Assembly (NCBI GenBank): GCA_964563495.1
Contig: CAZLYK010000097.1
Span: 1 to 19,511, forward strand
Direction: 5' to 3'
Origin: CAZLYK01 sp964563495
GTDB lineage: Bacteria; Acidobacteriota; Blastocatellia; RBC074
Length of the DNA: 19,511 nt
Notes under the pieces: model-generated
Database searches by the model: none
What the model was told of the DNA's origin: nothing
What the model saw: only the letters and a program-made list of their open reading frames with translations
Shown: positions 15,309 to 19,511 of the stretch, piece by piece
Layout of the letters: each line of letters begins with the position of its first letter
Position numbering within the stretch: the stretch's first letter is position 1
Translations under genes and position numbers: made by a program

Positions 15309-15442
15309 AATAGACAGGATTGACGGGATTTTTGCAGGATCAAACAAGATTGCCCTGGGAAGGATAGTTATGGACCAACCGCGTTACCTCCCTTTAAACA
15401 ATCTGGTTTAATCCTGCAAAAATCCCGTCAATCCTGTCTATT
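15309..15442. repeat. Inverted-repeat hairpin element with covarying arms (copy 5)
   Basis: Arms of 44 nt (15309-15352 and 15399-15442) are inverted copies matching at 42 of 44 positions around a 46-nt loop. Both arms carry GACGGGATT where every other full copy has GACAGGATT or GACAGGGTT, so the change is paired. The loop has GGAAGG (15358-15363) and CCAACC (15375-15380), as in copy 3. The neuA stop (15428-15430) lies in one arm, and the asnB start (15298) is 10 nt beyond the other. It is the longest non-coding interval in the window (15299-15427) and holds nothing else recognisable. Confidence 0.9.
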
Positions 15443-16135
15443 CTCCTTTTGAGAGATCAGCCTTTCGGCCCGTTCCCAATCTTCCATAGTGTCTATGTTG
15501 ACGCTGAGTGAGGCGTCCATGAGATACCCCGCCAGTCGCGTTCCGTAAAAACTGTGGCCTTCCATCAGCACATCCCGTCGCGTGACATAGACCGAGCCTT
15601 CGCGATGGAAAGCTGGGGGGAGTTCCTGCCGGCGCGTGATGGGCGTCGATTCTCCCGTGCTGAGATGAAGATAATCGCCGGCGCCGCGAAAATAGACCCA
15701 GTGCGGATTGTACTCGGAGGGGACTCTCAGCACGGTGACGACGGCATCGGCCTCGGAGTTTTCGAGCAGCTCTATGCAGGCGTCTATGTCTGTGGCCCGG
15801 CGCATCGGATTGGTCGGCTGCAAAAGACAGATCGCGTCGTAGCGGTCGCCGCCTGCCTCCAGTGAGGCGACGGCGTGCCGGACCACCGGGAGCATAGGCG
15901 TTTCATCGCGAGCCAGCTCAGGAGGCCTGAGGAACGGGACTTCGACCCCGCAACGTCGCCCGGCCTCGGCCATCTCTTCGTCTTCCGTGCTCAGGATGAC
16001 GCGTGACAAACGCGTGGCCGCCAGCGCCGCTTCCACCGTGTATTGTAGAAGCGGCTTGCCGTTGAGCCGCCGCAGGTTTTTTCGGGGCACACCTTTCGAT
16101 CCGCCGCGAGCGGGGATCAATCCTAGAACTCGCAT
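15428..16135 (-). CDS. neuA: CMP-N-acylneuraminate cytidylyltransferase
   Basis: A 235-residue nucleotidyltransferase that activates a nonulosonic acid as its CMP sugar. It shows the signature IPARGGSKGVPRKN (7-20), ILSTEDEEMAEAGR (47-60), LLQPTNPMRRATDID (104-118), ITRRQELPPAFHREGSVYV (166-184) and SVNIDTMEDWERAE (211-224). In the last block, known enzymes usually carry two metal-binding Asp residues; here the first is Asn (N213) and the second Asp (D215). I place the start at the ATG at 16135, one base after the methyltransferase stop (TGA-G-ATG), because the family begins M-x-x-x-x-x-IPARGGSK. The longer frame to 16240 is spurious. The C-terminal ENRQD is translated from hairpin copy 5. 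Confidence 0.92.
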   Translation of the reverse strand: MRVLGLIPARGGSKGVPRKNLRRLNGKPLLQYTVEAALAATRLSRVILSTEDEEMAEAGRRCGVEVPFLRPPELARDETPMLPVVRHAVASLEAGGDRYDAICLLQPTNPMRRATDIDACIELLENSEADAVVTVLRVPSEYNPHWVYFRGAGDYLHLSTGESTPITRRQELPPAFHREGSVYVTRRDVLMEGHSFYGTRLAGYLMDASLSVNIDTMEDWERAERLISQKENRQD

Positions 16136-16136
16136 C

Positions 16137-17222
16137 TCAGCCTTTGGTGAAGACGTAACGATTCTCTCCGACGCCGTATTTGACCTCGGCGAAGGGATCT
16201 TGCCGGTAGATCTGCTCGATCCGATCAAAGTCGGCTCCACGCGTCAACCGCCTGATCCGCGTCGCCCCGGATGCCCGGAGTGACCGTTCGATCTCTTCCG
16301 GCGTCAGCCTCAGGTTGATCGGCGCCATGACGTGATCGAGCAGATAGAAGACGCGATTGTCCGGGATCCCGAGCATTTGCAGGGTGACCCTGGCCGATTC
16401 GCGGTCCTCGTCTTTCATCAGCTCGCGCAGGGCCTCGATCAATGACCAGAAGATCCCGCCCGGGTTTTCGATCAGATAAAGCCACCCCATCCCGCCCGGT
16501 CTCAAGACCCGAACCATCTCACTCATGCCTTTCTCCCAGTCCACCGTGTGATGGAGAACACCGTTCGAGAAGACGATGTCGAAACTACAGTCGGGAAAGG
16601 GAAGATCCAGGACGCTGCCTTCTTCAAAACTGACGCCGTCCAACCCGGCATCATCGACTCTCTGCTGCGCGCTGGCGATTCCGATCGGAGAGATATCTAC
16701 TCCGACAGCCCTTTTGGCGCCGAGCAGTCGCCACGCGACCGTGTAGCGGCCGCCGCCGCAGCCGGTGTCGAGCACCTCCTGTTCGGGCAGCCTGGAAAGG
16801 TCTATCTCATTTCGTTCCAGTCGCGTCCGCAGCAGTCTGACCGGCTCATCCCAATACGATGTCCGCGAGAATTCACGAAACAATCGACCGTAGTGCTCGC
16901 CGGTGATCTTCTCGATCTTAGAGTCGCTCAAGCTCGACTGGGCGGTCTCTTCGGACGCGCCGTCGCTCTCCGGGCTGATTCGATTGATCCCGCTTCCGGC
17001 GGCCTCCCTGAGAAATCGGGCCAGCTTCGCAAATAGTTCGCTCACGGCCGAGAGCGGCTCTACATTTGAGGCGAAGACCCGCTCCATGCCGCTGAATAGA
17101 TAGGGAACGCACCACGCGCGCGCCTGAGACGCCCAGCGACCCCGGCCCAGAGCATCTGCCGCCGTGAGAAGGTCGCGCGAGCTTTGAGCGATTGCCTCTT
17201 TGATCGCGGTATCCGAATTCAT
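16137..17222 (-). CDS. Class I SAM-dependent methyltransferase within the neu genes
   Basis: A 361-residue protein. A helical N-terminal region of about 110 residues, of unknown role, precedes a class I methyltransferase core. The core has EVLDTGCGGGRYTVAWRL (149-166), VGVDISP (173-179), VLDLPFPDCSFDIVFSNGVL (204-223) and VLRPGGMGWLYL (239-250). A C-terminal segment (292-361) ends YGVGENRYVFTKG. The start at 17222 is preferred because GGAG stands nine bases upstream and the neuC stop is only 4 nt away. The frame to 17261 has no ribosome site and overlaps neuC. Its place between neuC and neuA suggests it acts on the nonulosonic acid or its carrier, giving an O-methylated sugar; this is inference from context only. 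Confidence 0.87.
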   Translation of the reverse strand: MNSDTAIKEAIAQSSRDLLTAADALGRGRWASQARAWCVPYLFSGMERVFASNVEPLSAVSELFAKLARFLREAAGSGINRISPESDGASEETAQSSLSDSKIEKITGEHYGRLFREFSRTSYWDEPVRLLRTRLERNEIDLSRLPEQEVLDTGCGGGRYTVAWRLLGAKRAVGVDISPIGIASAQQRVDDAGLDGVSFEEGSVLDLPFPDCSFDIVFSNGVLHHTVDWEKGMSEMVRVLRPGGMGWLYLIENPGGIFWSLIEALRELMKDEDRESARVTLQMLGIPDNRVFYLLDHVMAPINLRLTPEEIERSLRASGATRIRRLTRGADFDRIEQIYRQDPFAEVKYGVGENRYVFTKG

Positions 17223-17226
17223 CGAT

Positions 17227-18417
17227 TCATGCTCCGATGGTCGAGCGGTCAAGCTTTCCATCGTGGATGTAATGCAGCCGCTTTTGAATATATGGTTCGA
17301 GGCCGGTCAAAGCCTGGGCGATACGTTCGGCCACCTGGCCGTCGCCGTAAAGCGTGCTCGGCGCATACCTGCCGTGCTCCAACTGGGCACGCACGGTGGC
17401 ATAGATCGGGCCGGCGAGCGGTTCCGCGGGGATGACGTGTTGATCCGTTTCTCGCCCGTCCTGGCGATTGCCGACCAGTACGACCGGCGTCCCGAAATAA
17501 CTCGCATCCCGAACGAAGCTGCTTGAATTTCCGATCGCGCAGGCGGCGTTGGCCAGGACTTTGAGATAGTCTTCGGGAACCAGATTGGTCAGGGTGCGCA
17601 GCCAGTTCGGCTGGCGGTTGACTCGAAATACTCTGATCGCCTTGCTGATGTGGTCGGCTCCGGCGTCTATATTCGGCCAGAGCAGAATAGTCTGGATCTG
17701 CAGGCGCTCCAGAGCAGCGAGGAGTTCCTCCATCTGCCTGCGCTCACCGCCGAACTCCGTCGTCGTCGGGTGAAACAGGACGAGCAGGTAAGGGTGATTG
17801 ACATCGATCGACGAACCGCCGCCGGCGACATTGACGGTTTCGTGACTCAGACGGCGGTCGAGCCGGCGCGCGATATCGCTCGATGGACATCCGACGGCGA
17901 GGATCGTCTCCGGCCGCTCCCCCATCCGGACCAGGTACTCGGCCGATCGTCGCGTGCTCGGAAAATGAAAATGCGCCAGCTTGCTGATCGCGTGCCGCGC
18001 GCTTTCGTCGATCGAGCCCGAAACCTCGCCGCCCTGAATATGCGCGATGCAGATGTTCATATATGCCGCGGCGATCGCCGCGGCAAGCGCCTCGTACCGG
18101 TCACCGATGAGCAGGACAATATCCGGTTTGAGACGCTGAAACTCGCTCGCGAATTCGACCACTCCGAATCCCACGGACTTGGCCATGGTCGCGGGCGTCG
18201 AGCCTTCGAGCTCGATGTAGATTTCGCCGTCGATTTGAAAGCCGTCTTCGCGGACAACGTGGACCGGTTGATCGAACCTTTCGAGGACCATCGTCCCCGA
18301 TGCGATCACCTGCAGCTCCAGCTCGGGACGCTGCGAGATCGCCGTCATGACCGGTTTGAGTCGACCGTAGTTGGCCCTGTCGACCAGGACAACGCAGATT
18401 TTGCGGGGGTTATTCAA
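17227..18417 (-). CDS. neuC: UDP-GlcNAc 2-epimerase (hydrolysing), NeuC type
   Basis: A 396-residue GT-B-fold epimerase that converts UDP-HexNAc to free ManNAc-type sugar, the first committed step to sialic acid. Family blocks are present: LIGDRYEALAAAIAA (103-117), AHIQGGEVSGSIDES (125-139), HFHFPSTRRSAEYLVRMGE (149-167), LLVLFHPTT (211-219), AIGNSSSFVRDA (294-305) and VLVGNRQDGRE (313-323). It starts with TTG, not ATG, at 18417, backed by a strong GGAGG six bases upstream. It overlaps neuB by 8 nt. LegG-type paralogues acting on other nucleotide sugars share these motifs. No dehydratase, aminotransferase or acetyltransferase for legionaminic or pseudaminic acid lies in the window, which favours a Neu5Ac-like product. 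Confidence 0.92.
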   Translation of the reverse strand: MNNPRKICVVLVDRANYGRLKPVMTAISQRPELELQVIASGTMVLERFDQPVHVVREDGFQIDGEIYIELEGSTPATMAKSVGFGVVEFASEFQRLKPDIVLLIGDRYEALAAAIAAAYMNICIAHIQGGEVSGSIDESARHAISKLAHFHFPSTRRSAEYLVRMGERPETILAVGCPSSDIARRLDRRLSHETVNVAGGGSSIDVNHPYLLVLFHPTTTEFGGERRQMEELLAALERLQIQTILLWPNIDAGADHISKAIRVFRVNRQPNWLRTLTNLVPEDYLKVLANAACAIGNSSSFVRDASYFGTPVVLVGNRQDGRETDQHVIPAEPLAGPIYATVRAQLEHGRYAPSTLYGDGQVAERIAQALTGLEPYIQKRLHYIHDGKLDRSTIGA

Positions 18418-19438
18418 GATCTTCCTCCGAGAGCAGCGTGTCGGCCGAGACCGGGAGCTTGAGCACGCGACCGATCATCTCGTTGAAGCGCGACGCCGGT
18501 ATGCCGGTTCCGGGTTTTTTTAGAACGATGTCGGTCTCGGCAATCCTGTGACCGCGAGGCAGATCGCGCGCCGCCACCACGCTTTTGCCGAAGACGCGCC
18601 GCAGTTCGACCAGACCGGCAGCTGCTTCTTCCTTATCTACCGGATTGGCGAGCGCTCGTTCGATGAACCGAACGCCCTCGACCAACTCCCTCAACTCCGG
18701 CGACGTGATCGAGGCGATCACGTCGGGGCCAAAGCATTCGCGTGAGAACGCGACGTGGACCTCGATCAACTGCGCGCCCAAAGCGGCCGCGGCCAGACCG
18801 GCATAGATCCTGCCGGAATGATCCGATAGTCCGACGGGGCAGCCATATCGTTGGCGAAGCTGTTCGATGACGTTCAATCCCAGTTTCTCGGGCGGGCAGG
18901 GGTAAGCCGTTGTGCATTGCAGGACAGCCGCCGGGACGCCCCGGCTGCGGACGCAATTGACCGCGGCATCCAGCTCACTCCACCCGGACATCCCGCTCGA
19001 AAGGATTACCGGCTTGCCCGTCCGAGCCATCTTTTCGATCAGCGGCAGGTTCGAGACCTCGCCCGCGCCCACCTTCCAGGCGGGCGCCCCCACCCTTTCG
19101 AGCAACTCGACCGCCTCGCATGAAAACGCCGAAGAGAGAAAAATCAGGCCAGCCTCTCCGGCGTGCCGCGCCAGCCCACCCCACTGCTCCTCGGTGAACT
19201 CCATCCGCTTCCAATAATCGTAGCGGGTTTCGTCCTGCCGGCTGAACTTGATCCGCCAGGGTTCCTGCGGTGTGCTCTCAGCCGCCGCGAGATGCGTCTG
19301 AAATTTAACGGCGTCGGCGCCGGCATTGGCGATCGCGTCGATATACGCGTGGGCGGCGCCGAGGCTTCCATCGTGCGCCTGCGCGACTTCGCCGATGATC
19401 AGACAATGCCTCTCCGGATTGTTAAACCAGTCTTGCAT
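18410..19438 (-). CDS. neuB: N-acetylneuraminate (nonulosonic acid) synthase
   Basis: A 342-residue PEP-dependent synthase condensing ManNAc-type sugar with phosphoenolpyruvate. The TIM-barrel domain shows IIGEVAQAHDGSL (14-26), DAVKFQTH (42-49), LSSAFSCEAVELLE (101-114), WKVGAGEVSN (121-130), PVILSSGMS (143-151), PVGLSDHS (201-208) and EVHV (226-229). A C-terminal SAF/antifreeze-like domain spans about 284-340 (SVVAARDLPRGHRI, KPGTGIPASRFNEMIG), as in bona fide NeuB. It is the first minus-strand gene visible. The ATG at 19438 has no Shine-Dalgarno. The upstream 60 bases are a diverged repeat element, so a promoter may lie beyond the window. It may instead be coupled to a gene further upstream. 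Confidence 0.94.
   Translation of the reverse strand: MQDWFNNPERHCLIIGEVAQAHDGSLGAAHAYIDAIANAGADAVKFQTHLAAAESTPQEPWRIKFSRQDETRYDYWKRMEFTEEQWGGLARHAGEAGLIFLSSAFSCEAVELLERVGAPAWKVGAGEVSNLPLIEKMARTGKPVILSSGMSGWSELDAAVNCVRSRGVPAAVLQCTTAYPCPPEKLGLNVIEQLRQRYGCPVGLSDHSGRIYAGLAAAALGAQLIEVHVAFSRECFGPDVIASITSPELRELVEGVRFIERALANPVDKEEAAAGLVELRRVFGKSVVAARDLPRGHRIAETDIVLKKPGTGIPASRFNEMIGRVLKLPVSADTLLSEEDLE
18424..18428 (-). promoter_or_regulatory. Strong ribosome binding site deciding a TTG start for neuC
   Basis: On the minus strand GGAGG is followed by AAGATC and then TTG. It lies inside the last codons of neuB and validates the TTG at 18417 as the neuC start. Confidence 0.75.
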
Positions 19439-19450
19439 AATAAGAATGGA

Positions 19451-19511
19451 GAGGATTAACAGGATTAACAGACAATCGAAAAATCTTGTTCAATCCTTTC
19501 AAATCCTGTTG
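19451..19511. repeat. Diverged copy of the repeat upstream of neuB (copy 6, cut by window end)
   Basis: GAGGATTAACAGGATTAACAG on the left faces CTTGTTCAATCCTTTCAAATCCTGTTG on the right in inverted orientation. Both are built from the same CAGGATT-like units as the other copies but lack the conserved TTTTTGCAGGATT centre. The arms match only roughly, and the element probably continues past the window. Confidence 0.6.

Noticed and set aside
15299..15343. N-terminal extension of asnB
   Set aside because: It translates the hairpin repeat and would displace the Cys2 nucleophile that must follow the initiator Met.
16136..16240. N-terminal extension of neuA
   Set aside because: It overlaps the methyltransferase gene, and the family motif begins right after the ATG at 16135.
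1..19511. CRISPR array
   Set aside because: The repeats are thousands of bases apart, inverted in pairs and at gene ends, not regularly spaced direct repeats.

Overview
The window is the interior of a surface-glycan biosynthesis and export locus. I count 17 protein-coding genes and essentially no spare DNA. Sixteen genes lie on the minus strand and one on the plus strand. No RNA genes, transposases, CRISPR arrays or stretches over 300 bases without a gene were seen. The Wzt-type ABC exporter subunit, the O-antigen ligase/polymerase-like membrane protein and the nonulosonic (sialic) acid genes point to a Gram-negative-type bacterium. The coding DNA is GC-rich, and I cannot name a phylum from sequence alone.

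Read in the direction of minus-strand transcription, the first block (19438 down to 7713) holds ten genes. neuB, neuC, a class I methyltransferase and neuA come first and make and CMP-activate a nonulosonic acid. An AsnB-type amidotransferase and the ABC exporter ATPase Wzt, with its C-terminal glycan-binding domain, follow. Next are two tandem paralogues of a poorly characterised GT-B-like family, then an FkbM methyltransferase and a GT2 glycosyltransferase. Most junctions overlap by a few bases (ATGA or similar), so this behaves as one translationally coupled operon.

The second block (6559 down to 64) holds two GT4 glycosyltransferases, the ligase/polymerase-like protein, a third GT4, a zinc-ribbon methyltransferase and a FemAB/GNAT-like acyltransferase. 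Between the blocks one gene runs the other way (6615-7631, plus strand). It is a second zinc-ribbon methyltransferase, divergent from the second block and convergent with the first. The likely overall job is to build a methylated, acylated and possibly amidated heteropolysaccharide or O-antigen carrying a sialic-acid-like sugar, and to export it. The Wzm permease, lipid-carrier initiating transferase and nucleotide-sugar synthesis genes are not here.

The most unusual feature is a family of AT-richer repeats at gene boundaries, at about 21, 2849, 7581, 12252, 15309 and 19451. The full copies are long inverted repeats with 41-50 nt arms and 20-46 nt loops. Each arm is built from CAGGATT units about 10 nt apart. 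The repeats are woven into the genes. They supply stop codons and an identical ENRQD C-terminus to three unrelated proteins, and a translated 16-residue tail to a fourth. In two places they end exactly 10 nt before the next start codon. One copy carries the same private base change in both arms. This looks like a domesticated, structure-conserved element acting as inter-cistron hairpin, terminator or coupling device.
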